Of a stretch of 18,112 nt of DNA, positions 1 through 6,657 are shown one piece after another. Made by a program: the position numbers and the translations under genes. The notes beneath the pieces were generated by a model, which saw only the letters and a list, made by a program, of their open reading frames with translations, had not been told where the DNA came from and ran no database searches. The stretch is taken from assembly GCA_023462275.1 (NCBI GenBank), contig JAEWYD010000101.1:1-18112 (forward strand). The letters are read 5' to 3'. Positions within the stretch are counted from its first letter, which is position 1. Each line of letters opens with the position of its first letter. This DNA comes from Actinomycetes bacterium. Its GTDB lineage: Bacteria; Actinomycetota; Actinomycetes; Actinomycetales; Cellulomonadaceae.

Positions 1-836
1 GGGTCAGGGTCGGCGGCGGGGTCGACAACCGGGTCGACGACCGTCACGCGCGCGACCGTGGCCGGCAGGTGCGCCCGAACCTGCTCCGCCGTCGCGTGCA
101 TCCGCAAGCGCACCTCGTGCCGGTAGTCGGCGGCGGCGAGCGCGGCGACCACCCGCTCGGCCGGGTCGGGGCCGGCGGGCGGGACGAACCCCCCGGGCAG
201 GGTCCGTGCGTCCGCGACGCGGTCGAGCCGGAGGGTCCGGTCCTCGTCGATCCCCGCGTCCCGGCCCGTGACGTACCACCGCCCGCCGTGGGCGACGATC
301 CCGTACGGGTACAGGGTGCGCTCGCTGCCCCGCCCGGCGCGGTCGGTGTAGCGGATCGCGACCGGACGGCGGTGGCGGACGGCGTCCGCGAGGGTGAGCA
401 GGAGCGCCGCGTCCGGGTGGTCGGGCTCGCCGGGCTGGTCCGTGAAGGCGAGGGCCCCCAGGAGCGCGTCGAGGCGGCGGGCGACGGGCGGCGGCAGCAC
501 CCGCCGGATCTTCGCCGACGCCGTCTCGTTCGCGGTGAGCTCGGACGTCGTCAGCCCGGCTCGGCGACGGCCGGCGACCAGCCCGAGGACCACGGCCAGC
601 GCCTCGTCGTCGCTGAGCATGAGCGGCGGCAGCCGGTAGCCGGGGGCGAGGCGGTACCCGCCGTACCGGCCGCGCACCGACTCCACGGGTACGTCCAGGT
701 CGATCAGCTGGTCCACGTACCGGCGCACGGTGCGTCCCTCGACGCCGAGCCGCTCGGCGAGCTCGGCCATGGTGCGGGTGCCGCCCGACTGCAGCAGCTC
801 CAGGAGCGTGAGGACGCGGCCGGTGGGTCGGGGCAC
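1..836 (-). CDS. WYL-domain (YafY-type) transcriptional regulator, C-terminus cut by window edge
   Basis: DNA-binding regulator of the HTH_11 plus WYL architecture. The GTG start at 834-836 is fixed by an in-frame stop at 852-854. Residues about 5-57 form the winged helix-turn-helix (starting MPRPTGRVLTLLELLQ, recognition region GVEGRTVRRYVDQL), followed by the typical RGRYGGYRLAPGYRLPPLMLS linker region and, from about residue 140, the WYL ligand-sensing domain (AIRYTDRAGRGSERTLYPYG, then GRWYVTGRD, where WYV replaces the eponymous WYL). About 278 codons are visible; no stop is reached. It is divergent from the VOC-fold gene 92 bp away, an arrangement suggesting it controls that gene and itself. 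The ligand is unknown. Family assignment is firm; the target is inferred. Confidence 0.9.
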   Translation of the reverse strand, partial: MPRPTGRVLTLLELLQSGGTRTMAELAERLGVEGRTVRRYVDQLIDLDVPVESVRGRYGGYRLAPGYRLPPLMLSDDEALAVVLGLVAGRRRAGLTTSELTANETASAKIRRVLPPPVARRLDALLGALAFTDQPGEPDHPDAALLLTLADAVRHRRPVAIRYTDRAGRGSERTLYPYGIVAHGGRWYVTGRDAGIDEDRTLRLDRVADARTLPGGFVPPAGPDPAERVVAALAAADYRHEVRLRMHATAEQVRAHLPATVARVTVVDPVVDPAADPD

Positions 837-859
837 GGCGACAGCCTCTCGTCAATAGG

Positions 860-891
860 GGACCGAATCTGTCCAGTATCCCGCCTAGCGT
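860..891. promoter_or_regulatory. Divergent promoter region with imperfect palindrome, candidate operator
   Basis: Between the regulator and VOC gene lies GGACCGA-A-TCTGTCC (860-874), an inverted repeat with 6 of 7 arm positions paired. Just downstream on the plus strand is TAGCGT (886-891), a plausible actinobacterial TANNNT -10 box; the palindrome would then overlap the -35 zone, a normal position for a repressor or activator site. No clear TTGACA-like box is present. The palindrome is seen directly; its binding by the adjacent WYL regulator is inference. Confidence 0.45.
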
Positions 892-928
892 GCGACGTGC
901 ACCGCCCGACCAGCCAGAGGAGACACCC

Positions 929-1327
929 ATGGAGCTCGTCTCGATCCGCATCATCACCGACGACGTCGCTCGCCTCGTCGCGTTCTACGAGCGCGTCACC
1001 GGCACGTCAGCCACGTGGGCTACCGAGGACTTCGCCGAGGTCCGGGGCCCCGGCGCCACCCTCGCGATCGGCAGCACCCGCACGGTCCCGCTGTTCGCCC
1101 CGGGCTCGGCGCGCCCGGCGGAGAACCACAGCGTCATCGTGGAGTTCCTGGTCGACGACGTGGACCGCGTCTACCGGGACCTGTCCGACGTCGTCACCCA
1201 CGTTGTCGCGGAGCCCACCACGATGCCGTGGGGCAATCGGTCGCTGCTGTTCCGTGATCCCGACGGGACGCTCGTCAACGTCTTCACGCCCGTGACGCCG
1301 GCGGCCGTGGCGAAGTTCGCGCGCTGA
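929..1327 (+). CDS. VOC-fold (glyoxalase/bleomycin-resistance-like) protein
   Basis: A 132-residue protein of the vicinal oxygen chelate superfamily. It opens with MELVSIRIITDDVARLVAFY, the usual first beta-alpha unit, has a central strand HSVIVEFLVDDVDRVY, and ends with FRDPDGTLVNVFTP, the common C-terminal VOC signature. ATG 929 is preferred over an in-frame GTG at 890 because AGAGGAGA at 915-922 is well placed and the protein then starts at the first conserved strand. Single-domain length suggests a dimer. The substrate cannot be told: members include lyases, dioxygenases and resistance binding proteins, and the position of the usual terminal metal-binding Glu is occupied by a VNVF stretch. 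Divergent from and probably controlled by the WYL regulator. Confidence 0.88.
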   Translation: MELVSIRIITDDVARLVAFYERVTGTSATWATEDFAEVRGPGATLAIGSTRTVPLFAPGSARPAENHSVIVEFLVDDVDRVYRDLSDVVTHVVAEPTTMPWGNRSLLFRDPDGTLVNVFTPVTPAAVAKFAR

Positions 1328-1371
1328 GGCGCCGGACCGCGACGTCCCGGCGACGGGCCGCGGTCGGCGCC
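1328..1371. terminator. Strong hairpin between convergent genes, probable bidirectional terminator
   Basis: Left arm 1328-1341 (GGCGCCGGACCGCG) pairs with right arm 1359-1371 (CGCGGTCGGCGCC): 13 base pairs with one bulged G, starting directly after the VOC stop codon and ending 18 bp before the lipoprotein stop. There is no U-tract on either strand, as is common in high-GC actinobacteria. Confidence 0.65.
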
Positions 1372-1389
1372 CGCGGACGACTGACGCGC

Positions 1390-2064
1390 TCAGGGCGTCG
1401 GCGTCGCCTGGACGTAGTAGTCGAGCGCCGCCTCGAACTCCTCGTCGGTCAGTGTCCTGTGGGCCTCCGTGTAGGTCTCGCCCATGGCCGCGAGCCACAC
1501 GGCGTCGAGGAAGGCGGGGTCGACGTCGTCGAAGAAGAGGCCCATCTCGAACCCCATGAGCTGCAGCGCGTCCGGTCCCGGGCACAGCGCGTACCGCTCG
1601 GGCAGGTCGAGGCCGGGCGCGTGGGCGCGCCCGGGGAGGGCCGGCGCCATGGCGAACGCCGCGTACGCCGTGTACTCCTCCGGGCTCAGCAGCCCGGCGT
1701 CGTAGTCGACGAGGAGCGTCCAGGGCGCGCACTCGCCCAGCTCCCTGTACGCCTCGAGGAGTGCGTCGAAGTCCTCGTCGGAGATGAGCGGGTCGCGGTT
1801 CGCGGGCGGCCACGTCGACGGGTCCGTGCGCGGGATCGTGAGCGTGCCGTTGTGGAGGTAGCGCGTCGGATCCGGTGCCGGCGTCGCGCCCGGGCTCGCG
1901 TCCGGCAACGGTGCGGTGCCCGTGGGCGACGGCGCGGGCGGGTCGGCCGGTTCGCTCGCCGTGGGCCGTGCGGCGGCCGTCGTCTCGTGCGTCGCGCCGG
2001 CCGTGCAGCCCGCCAGGGTGAGCACCGCTACCGCCGCCGCTACAGCCCGTCCTCGGATCGCCAT
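1390..2064 (-). CDS. Putative lipoprotein of unknown function
   Basis: A 224-residue secreted lipoprotein by sequence. ATG 2064 is preceded by a purine-rich GGAGACGGAGGGGG stretch. The signal peptide is MAIRGRAVAAAVAVLTLAGC, with lipobox LAGC at 17-20. A Thr/Ala/Pro/Ser-rich linker (about 21-67) precedes a folded part beginning near TRYLHNGTLTIPRTDP. This part is acidic and aromatic, with repeated short helices such as DEDFDALLEAYRELGECAPW and DEEFEAALDYYVQ. Two further cysteines (in GECAPW and ALCPGP) could form a disulfide. I do not recognise a named family. It is not clearly related to the Cys-rich lipoprotein at 6658-7734, although both are acidic, helical and surface-anchored. The next gene is divergent and the preceding one convergent, so it is probably monocistronic. 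Confidence 0.78.
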   Translation of the reverse strand: MAIRGRAVAAAVAVLTLAGCTAGATHETTAAARPTASEPADPPAPSPTGTAPLPDASPGATPAPDPTRYLHNGTLTIPRTDPSTWPPANRDPLISDEDFDALLEAYRELGECAPWTLLVDYDAGLLSPEEYTAYAAFAMAPALPGRAHAPGLDLPERYALCPGPDALQLMGFEMGLFFDDVDPAFLDAVWLAAMGETYTEAHRTLTDEEFEAALDYYVQATPTP

Positions 2065-2129
2065 GACGCCCCCTCCGTCTCCTGACAGATCGGCGGCCGC
2101 GACCGCGGGCTTGAGGCCCCGGTCGTGGC

Positions 2130-2135
2130 TACCCT
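2130..2135 (+). promoter_or_regulatory. Candidate -10 box (TACCCT) for the DUF4126 gene
   Basis: TACCCT fits the TANNNT -10 pattern and lies 22 bp before the ATG at 2158. The following GGGGGAGG (2145-2152) is the ribosome binding site that decides that start over an upstream GTG at 2125. No good -35 box is seen: TTGAGG at 2111 is only 13 bp away. Tentative. Confidence 0.3.
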
Positions 2136-2157
2136 GGCGCCGACGGGGGAGGTGCAG

Positions 2158-2745
2158 ATGCTCGCAGCACTCACGGGCGCGGGGCTGGCGGCGGCGGCCG
2201 GGCTCAACGCGTTCATCCCGTTCGTCCTCGTCGGCATGCTCGACCGGTTCACCACGCTCGTCGTCCTTCCGCCCGGCATGGCGTGGATCTCCTCCTGGTG
2301 GGCGATCGGCATCGGCATGGCGCTGCTCGTGGCGGACCTGGTGCTCGACAAGGTGCCCGGAGTCGACCACCTGAGCGACGTCGTGCAGACGGCGGTGCGT
2401 CCGCTGATGGGCGGGGTGGTGTTCGCCGCGGCCTCCGGCGCCGAGCAGCTCGAGCAGTCGCAGTGGTGGCGGGACAACCCGTGGGTCGCCGTCGTCGTGG
2501 GTGTCGCGCTCGCGGGCACCGTGCACGCCGGCAAGGCGCTCAGCCGGCCGGTGGTCAACGCCGGGACGCTCGGCGTCGGCGCCCCGTTCGTCTCCGCCGC
2601 CGAGGATGTCACCTCGGTCACCGTGAGCGTCCTGGCGATCCTGGTGCCCTTGCTGGTCGTCGTCGTGTTCGTGGCGATCGGCCTCGCGATCTGGCGGATC
2701 CTCGCCTTCCGGCGCCGGTGGCGGGCCCGGCGCGCGCCCGCCTGA
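2158..2745 (+). CDS. DUF4126 family membrane protein
   Basis: A 195-residue integral membrane protein matching the DUF4126 family in order and motifs: a first segment with AAAAGLNAFIPFVLVGML, a second around WWAIGIGMALLVADLVLDKVPGVDH, then RPLMGGVVFAAAS, a loop SQWWRDNPWVA, HAGKALSRPVVNAGTLGVGAPFVS and a final hydrophobic helix before a basic RRRWRARRAPA tail. The LNAF and VLDKVPGVDH segments are the recognisable family features. ATG 2158 is chosen for its Shine-Dalgarno sequence. The function of the family is not established. It is divergent from the lipoprotein gene upstream and convergent with the ABC permease, so it probably stands alone. Confidence 0.85.
   Translation: MLAALTGAGLAAAAGLNAFIPFVLVGMLDRFTTLVVLPPGMAWISSWWAIGIGMALLVADLVLDKVPGVDHLSDVVQTAVRPLMGGVVFAAASGAEQLEQSQWWRDNPWVAVVVGVALAGTVHAGKALSRPVVNAGTLGVGAPFVSAAEDVTSVTVSVLAILVPLLVVVVFVAIGLAIWRILAFRRRWRARRAPA
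2720..2742. terminator. Hairpin at the DUF4126 / permease convergent junction
   Basis: GGCGGGC (2720-2726) pairs perfectly with GCCCGCC (2736-2742) around a 9-base loop. It lies in the last codons of the DUF4126 gene and 23-45 bp beyond the permease stop, so it could end the exporter operon transcript. No U-tract, and in such GC-rich DNA a 7-bp stem may be chance. Confidence 0.35.
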
Positions 2746-2764
2746 CGACGGACCCGCCGGCGCC

Positions 2765-4078
2765 CTAGATGCCCCCGCGCAGCGCGGTGATGGGCTCGAC
2801 GCCGGCGGCCTTGAGTGCCGGGTAGGCGCCCGCCCCCAGGCCGATGACCGCACCCAGCAGCGACGCCCCGATGACGACCGGCGTGTCGAGGATCGGCGTC
2901 CAGTCCTTGGCGAGGCTCACGCCCACCACGACGCCGACGCCGACGGCCGCGCCGACCAGCCCGCCGAGCAGGCCGATGACGCCCGACTCCATGAGGAACT
3001 GGTTGCCGATGTTGCCCTTGGTGGCGCCCAGCGCGCGCCGGAGCCCGATCTCCCCGGTGCGCTCGCGCACGCTCAGGAGCGTGACGTTCGCGATGCCGAG
3101 CCCGCCGACGAGGAGGGCGACGGCGCCGAGCGCCAGGAAGATCGCGTTGATGTCCGCCTGGACGTTCTCGCGCACGGTGGACGACGCCGGCGGCACCTGA
3201 ACGTCGATGCTCTCGGGCGAGTTCGGCTCGAGGAAGTACGGCGCCTGCTTCGCGATGACCGGCCCGGCGCCCACGTCCATCTGGATGTGCGCCTGCTCGA
3301 GGGCGCGGAGGCGGAAGTCCTGTCGCGCGGTGCCCACGGGAAGGATCACGGCGTCGAGCAGGTCCGAGCGGCGCCGCACCTCGTCGATGATCCCGATGAC
3401 CGTGTACGACCGCTCGCCGATGAAGATCGACGGCTGGCTGTCGACGCGGCTGACGCCCAGCCGCTGGGCCGCCCGGGAGCCGAGCACCACGATGCGGTCC
3501 GCCCGCTCGTCGTGACCGGCGTCGAAGTACCGCCCGGTCGCCACGTGCGCGCCGACCGCGTCCTTCATGCCCGGCGTCGTCGCCAGCACCTGGGGCGTGG
3601 CCATCGAGGGGGCGGAGGGATCGTTCACCGGGACCGCCGTGATCCGCGCGTCGCCGACGTCGACCGAGGCGATGGCACCGACGTGCTCGACGCCGGCGAT
3701 CCGGCTCAGCCGGTCCTCGACGTCCCAGGGGATGGTCCCGGTGGCGCGCTCGCCGCCCGCGGTCCGCGTGGTGCCCGGCTGCACGACCACCTGCGTGGCC
3801 GCCACCTCGTCGAAGGTGCGCGCGATCTGCCCGGCCGCCGTCTGGGCGAGGCCCACCGTGACGACGAGGGAGCCGATGCCGAGCACCGTGCCGACGATGG
3901 TGAGGACCAGGCGCCCCGGCCGTGCGCCGATGCCGTGCGCGGCCTCCGCGAGCAGGTCCCGCAGGCCGAAGTGGTCGCCGCGGTCACGCCGGCGCGGGTG
4001 CGGCAGGTGGAGGCCGGACAGCCGTGGGCGGTGCAGCTGGGGCCGGGACAGCCGCGGCCGGGGGAGGCGGCCGCTCAT
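2765..4078 (-). CDS. ABC transporter permease, MacB/FtsX type
   Basis: A 437-residue membrane subunit. Topology: a cytoplasmic basic Pro/Leu/His-rich extension (1-50), TM1 (about 56-78), an extracytoplasmic MacB-type domain (about 80-305), then three TM helices (about 311-335, 363-390, 400-422) of the FtsX domain. Family marks are SVRERTGEIGLRRALGATKG (336-355), with the cytoplasmic coupling region, and the C-terminal YPALKAAGVEPITALRGG. Family members drive mechanotransmission or export, moving substrate on the extracytoplasmic side rather than through the membrane. ATG 4078 overlaps the stop of the ATPase gene (ATGA), showing translational coupling. Oddity: the first 30 residues repeat an RPRLSRPQLHRPRLS-like pattern, which is unusual and may be low-complexity filler. 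The substrate is unknown. Confidence 0.94.
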   Translation of the reverse strand: MSGRLPRPRLSRPQLHRPRLSGLHLPHPRRRDRGDHFGLRDLLAEAAHGIGARPGRLVLTIVGTVLGIGSLVVTVGLAQTAAGQIARTFDEVAATQVVVQPGTTRTAGGERATGTIPWDVEDRLSRIAGVEHVGAIASVDVGDARITAVPVNDPSAPSMATPQVLATTPGMKDAVGAHVATGRYFDAGHDERADRIVVLGSRAAQRLGVSRVDSQPSIFIGERSYTVIGIIDEVRRRSDLLDAVILPVGTARQDFRLRALEQAHIQMDVGAGPVIAKQAPYFLEPNSPESIDVQVPPASSTVRENVQADINAIFLALGAVALLVGGLGIANVTLLSVRERTGEIGLRRALGATKGNIGNQFLMESGVIGLLGGLVGAAVGVGVVVGVSLAKDWTPILDTPVVIGASLLGAVIGLGAGAYPALKAAGVEPITALRGGI

Positions 4079-4926
4079 GCGGCTACCTCCGCCAGCGTCC
4101 CGTCCGTGATGCGCACCTGGCGCTGCGCGCGCTCGGCGACGCCCACGTCGTGCGTGATGACGACGAGCGTCAGCCCGTCGTCGTGCAGCTCCTCGAACAG
4201 GTCGAGCACGCCCGCGGAGGTGACCGTGTCGAGGTTGCCCGTCGGCTCGTCGGCGAGCAGCACGTGGGGCCGGGCGACGACGGCGCGCGCCACCGCGACG
4301 CGCTGCCGCTCGCCGCCGGAGAGGACCGTGGGGACGAAGTCGAGGCGGTGCGTGAGACCGACGCGCTCCAGGGCGGCGAGCGCGCGGTCGCGGCGCTCGG
4401 CGCGCGGCACGCCGCTGTAGAGGCTCGAGAGCAGCACGTTGTCGAGCACCGTGCGGTGCGGCAGCAGGTGGAACGCCTGGAAGACGAAGCCGATGCGGCC
4501 GCCGCGCAGCCGGGCGCGCTCGCGCTCCGACACGGTCGCCGTCGAGACGCCGTCGAGGAGGTAGTCGCCGGCCGTCGGCCGGTCGAGGAGACCGAGGATG
4601 TGCAGGAGCGTCGACTTGCCGGACCCCGACGGGCCGACGATCGACACGTACTCGCCACGCTGGACCGTCAGGTCCACCCGCTTGAGCGCCTCGACCGGCG
4701 GGTTCCCGGGGAAGGACCGCGACAGGCCGCGCAGGTCGATCACCGGCGGCACCCGGTCGTGGTCCCCGGCCGGGCGTCCAGCACCGCCCGGCCGGGGCGT
4801 CATCGACGTCCCGGCGCCGTCCGCCGGGGTCAGGTCGTCCGTCGGCGACGCGCCACCCATCTGCTCCGCCGCCACCTCGGCCGCCCAGGCGGGCCAGGTG
4901 CCGGAGCCGGCTCGCGCGTCCGTCAT
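4075..4926 (-). CDS. ABC transporter ATP-binding protein, MacB/LolD type
   Basis: A 283-residue ATPase that powers the adjacent permease. Visible motifs: Walker A GPSGSGKST (98-106), Q-loop FQ (149-150), ABC signature LSGGERQRV (202-210), Walker B HVLLADEPTG (221-230), D-loop NLD (231-233) and switch His259. Around the Q-loop, GRIGFVFQAFHLLPHRTVLDNV is typical of the LolD/MacB branch. ATG 4926 overlaps the adaptor stop by 4 bp and the 3' end overlaps the permease start by 4 bp. A 60-residue Ala/Gly/Pro-rich N-terminal extension precedes the conserved start PVIDLRGLSRSF. It may be real or the true start may be internal (Met41 or nearby), but the ATGA coupling supports the long form. Confidence 0.95.
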   Translation of the reverse strand: MTDARAGSGTWPAWAAEVAAEQMGGASPTDDLTPADGAGTSMTPRPGGAGRPAGDHDRVPPVIDLRGLSRSFPGNPPVEALKRVDLTVQRGEYVSIVGPSGSGKSTLLHILGLLDRPTAGDYLLDGVSTATVSERERARLRGGRIGFVFQAFHLLPHRTVLDNVLLSSLYSGVPRAERRDRALAALERVGLTHRLDFVPTVLSGGERQRVAVARAVVARPHVLLADEPTGNLDTVTSAGVLDLFEELHDDGLTLVVITHDVGVAERAQRQVRITDGTLAEVAA

Positions 4927-6554
4927 CCCTCGGCCTCGGTCGTCGGCTCGGCGCTGGGCTTCGCCTCGTCCTTCTTGCCGTCGCCCTTGGTGGGCTCGAC
5001 GCCGACGACGACCCGGTCGCCGGCCTCGAGCGAGCCGCCGTCGGCGGCGGCGACCTCGACGAAGCCCTTCGCGGCGAGGCCGGTCTTGACCGTGACGAGC
5101 CGCGGCTGCTTCGCGCCGTCGTCGAGCACCTCGACGCGCGACTCGCCGCCGGGGCCGGCCGTGAGGGCGGCGATCGGCACGGCGAGCACCTCGCCGTCGG
5201 TGGAGCTGACGGGGATGGTGACCTTGACGTTCGAGCCCTGGAGCATCATCCGCTGGTCGTCGGTGAGCTCCGCGGGGACGACGACGACGCGCTTGCGCGT
5301 CGGGTCCGCCGCGGCCTGTCCGCCGCCGCCACCAGCGGCCTTGCCGTCGTCGCCGGCCGCCGGGTCCTCGGCCTCGGCCACGCCGACGGACTGGATGGTG
5401 CCCGGCACGTCGGTGCCGTCGGGCAGGGTGATCGTGACGGCAGCGCCCTCGACGACCAGCTCGGCGTCGGAGGCCGGCACGGTGCCCGCGATGGTGAGGG
5501 TCGCGCCCGAGACGCTCATGACGGGCGTGCCGGCCACCATCGAGCCGCGCTGCACCGACACCACGTCCACGCGCCGCGGCAGCGAGGCCAGGTACAGCAC
5601 CTCGCTGGCCGGGAGCGGCGTGACGGTGTCCTGCTGCGCCTTGGCGTAGTCGTCCTGCGCGTCCTTGAGCGCCTGCTGGGCGCTCGTGACCGCGGCGCGC
5701 AGCTCGGTGGTGTCCGCGGGGCGGTTGGCCTCGTCGCGGCGGGCGATCGCGGTGGCGAGCGCGCCCTGGGCGGCGGTGACGGGCTCCGAGGCGCACGGCT
5801 GCGTGGGGTCGGGGTTCGCCACGCAGGCGTCGTGGGCCGCCTTGGCGTCGACGAGCGCGGCCTGGGCCGAGTCGACCGCCGCCTGGGCCTCGACCCGGTC
5901 GGCCGCCGACGTCTGCCCGCCCGTGTCGAGCGCGCGCTTGGCGGAGGCGAGCGCCTCCTCGGCGCTGCGCACCCCCTCGCGCGCGGCCTGGAGGGCTGCG
6001 TCGGCGTCCTCGCCCGCCGACGGCGCCGGGTAGCCGACCTTGGCGTAGAGCGTCCGGACGGCCGCCGCGGTGGCCGCGTCGTACGTCTGCGAGTCGTTGC
6101 CGGGGTCGATGCCCAGGGCGCGCAGCGCGGCCTTGAGCTGGGTGACGTCGGGGCCGGAGACGCCCGCCCGCAGGGTGCGGTAGACCGGCAGCTCGCCGGG
6201 CAGCAGGATCACCGGGCGGCCCGTCACCTCGAGCACGACGGCGCCGGCGTCGAGGGTCGCGCCGACCTCGGGCACCTGGCCGGTGACGACGGCGGGACCG
6301 TCGATGCCGCCGGTCTCGATCTTCACCTCGACCGAGTCCTCGTAGCTGCCGTCACCGCGCATGACGACGTCGTTCGCCAGCGAACGCTGCTCGACGGGCA
6401 CCGTGATGGGGCCCGCCTCCGGCGGGGCGGCGTTGGCCGCCGCCTCCGCCGGGGAGACGATGAGTCGGCTCAGCAGCAGGCCGGCTACGAGGCTCAGCAC
6501 GGCCACGCCGGCCATGATCCAGATCGTGCGGGTGGAGCCGGTGATGGCCCTCAT
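4923..6554 (-). CDS. Membrane-fusion-like adaptor with peptidoglycan-binding domain
   Basis: A 543-residue adaptor for the ABC exporter, comparable in role to MacA/HlyD-type proteins. Order: N-terminal anchor helix (about 10-32), first barrel/lipoyl-like part (about 48-125, GQVPEVGATLDAGAVVLEVTGRPV), a putative peptidoglycan-binding domain (about 129-178, GVSGPDVTQLKAALRALGID ... YDAATAAAVRTLY), an Ala-rich coiled coil (about 182-310), then beta-barrel and proximal domains (about 318-520). The charged tail (521-543) is Lys/Glu/Pro-rich. C244 and C254 lie in the loop between the two coiled-coil arms and could form a disulfide. A glycine-rich insert (400-418) breaks the barrel. ATG 6554 is chosen because it starts just before the anchor helix and follows GGAAGGA; the upstream in-frame extension has no family support. 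Confidence 0.88.
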   Translation of the reverse strand: MRAITGSTRTIWIMAGVAVLSLVAGLLLSRLIVSPAEAAANAAPPEAGPITVPVEQRSLANDVVMRGDGSYEDSVEVKIETGGIDGPAVVTGQVPEVGATLDAGAVVLEVTGRPVILLPGELPVYRTLRAGVSGPDVTQLKAALRALGIDPGNDSQTYDAATAAAVRTLYAKVGYPAPSAGEDADAALQAAREGVRSAEEALASAKRALDTGGQTSAADRVEAQAAVDSAQAALVDAKAAHDACVANPDPTQPCASEPVTAAQGALATAIARRDEANRPADTTELRAAVTSAQQALKDAQDDYAKAQQDTVTPLPASEVLYLASLPRRVDVVSVQRGSMVAGTPVMSVSGATLTIAGTVPASDAELVVEGAAVTITLPDGTDVPGTIQSVGVAEAEDPAAGDDGKAAGGGGGQAAADPTRKRVVVVPAELTDDQRMMLQGSNVKVTIPVSSTDGEVLAVPIAALTAGPGGESRVEVLDDGAKQPRLVTVKTGLAAKGFVEVAAADGGSLEAGDRVVVGVEPTKGDGKKDEAKPSAEPTTEAEG

Positions 6555-6576
6555 GCTCGGTCGTCCTTCCGGTCGC

Positions 6577-6595
6577 CGGGCGGACCTCCCGCCCG
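6577..6595 (-). other. Perfect GC hairpin in the lipoprotein-adaptor intergenic gap
   Basis: In the 103-bp gap, CGGGCGG (6577-6583) pairs with CCGCCCG (6589-6595) around a 5-base loop, ending about 23 bp before the adaptor start, just ahead of its ribosome binding site. With no U-tract it is not a classical terminator. It may set unequal expression of the lipoprotein relative to the exporter by partial termination or as an RNA-processing block. Role is inference. Confidence 0.4.
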
Positions 6596-6657
6596 TCTCA
6601 CCACCCGCGAGCCCCACGGCCGCGTGCGTCCTGCTCTGCTCGGTGCGGGGCTGCGCC

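Noticed and set aside
4..957. 317-codon open frame opposite the VOC promoter and overlapping the WYL gene
   Set aside because: Arg/Pro-rich shadow frame; the true regulator frame starts at 836 and shows HTH and WYL features.
1390..2064. Third copy of the Cys-rich lipoprotein family
   Set aside because: It lacks the CM-x-x-x-GF and TCR motifs; similarity is limited to acidic composition and the lipobox.
3922..5649. 575-codon open frame antisense to the ABC ATPase and adaptor
   Set aside because: No family features; both minus-strand genes are certain by motif.
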